DNA from: Bordetella parapertussis
Lineage (GTDB): Bacteria; Pseudomonadota; Gammaproteobacteria; Burkholderiales; Burkholderiaceae_C
Direction of reading: 5' to 3'
Assembly: GCA_945875935.1 (NCBI GenBank)
Contig: CAMCNE010000127.1
Span: 1-5,747 of the forward strand
Length of the DNA stretch: 5,747 nt
The position numbers and the translations under genes were made by a program. Positions 5,683-5,747 of the stretch are shown here, piece after piece; the first letter of the stretch is position 1; each line of letters opens with the position of its first letter. Under the pieces are notes generated by a model, which saw only the letters and a program-made list of their open reading frames with translations, was not told where the DNA came from and did not search any database.

Positions 5683-5709
5683 TCAAGTTCGGCCGCCGGC
5701 TGGGAACAA
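5683..5709 (+). promoter_or_regulatory. Candidate sigma-28 (FliA) promoter reading out of the window
   Basis: TCAAGTTC (5683-5690) matches six of eight bases of the E. coli flagellar sigma-28 -35 box TAAAGTTT. After exactly 11 bases comes GGGAACAA (5702-5709), which matches only four of eight bases of the -10 box GCCGATAA. The good -35, the correct spacing and the place after a flagellar cluster favour it; the poor -10 is against it. It would drive a gene beyond the right edge. A small hairpin (5718-5730, CGCAG, loop ATC, CTGCG) lies just downstream and would fall in the leader. Confidence 0.35.
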
Positions 5710-5747
5710 TCGAATCACGCAGATCCTGCGAGTTGATTTCCCTGCCC

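Overview
The window is one end of a flagellar export and switch locus from a high-GC betaproteobacterium, most likely order Burkholderiales. That placement rests on the gene order, the protein sequences as I remember the families, and the type of intergenic repeat; family and genus cannot be fixed from the sequence alone. All genes lie on the + strand in the order fliK (3' part only), fliL, fliM, fliN, fliO, fliP, fliQ, fliR. I found no gene outside the flagellar set.

Layout: 1-420 is the C-terminal part of FliK, the hook-length control protein, with the gene running off the left edge. Positions 421-1250 form an 830-base gap without a credible gene. Most of it (438-1101) is a compound repeat element: two long, imperfect, inverted arms around a unique core of about 240 bases, with the right arm running into a tandem duplication. 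Positions 1251-5633 hold the compact fliLMNOPQR cluster, where fliM/fliN, fliN/fliO and fliO/fliP overlap by 8, 4 and 11 bases and the other spacings are 9 to 28 bases. Positions 5634-5747 carry no gene but include a candidate flagellar sigma-28 promoter pointing out of the right edge.

How the genes work together: FliM and FliN build the C ring (rotor switch), where phosphorylated CheY binds FliM to change rotation. FliL is a single-pass inner-membrane protein that supports the stator-rotor system. FliO assists assembly of the FliP-FliQ-FliR export gate in the centre of the MS ring. FliK passes through this export apparatus, measures hook length and triggers the switch to filament-type substrates. 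The cluster is therefore the classical arrangement for making the export gate and switch together.

The main non-routine feature is the repeat element between fliK and fliL. It probably separates two transcription units and may contribute termination or RNA structure. I see no sign of an undescribed protein system; the coding part is a standard flagellar operon.
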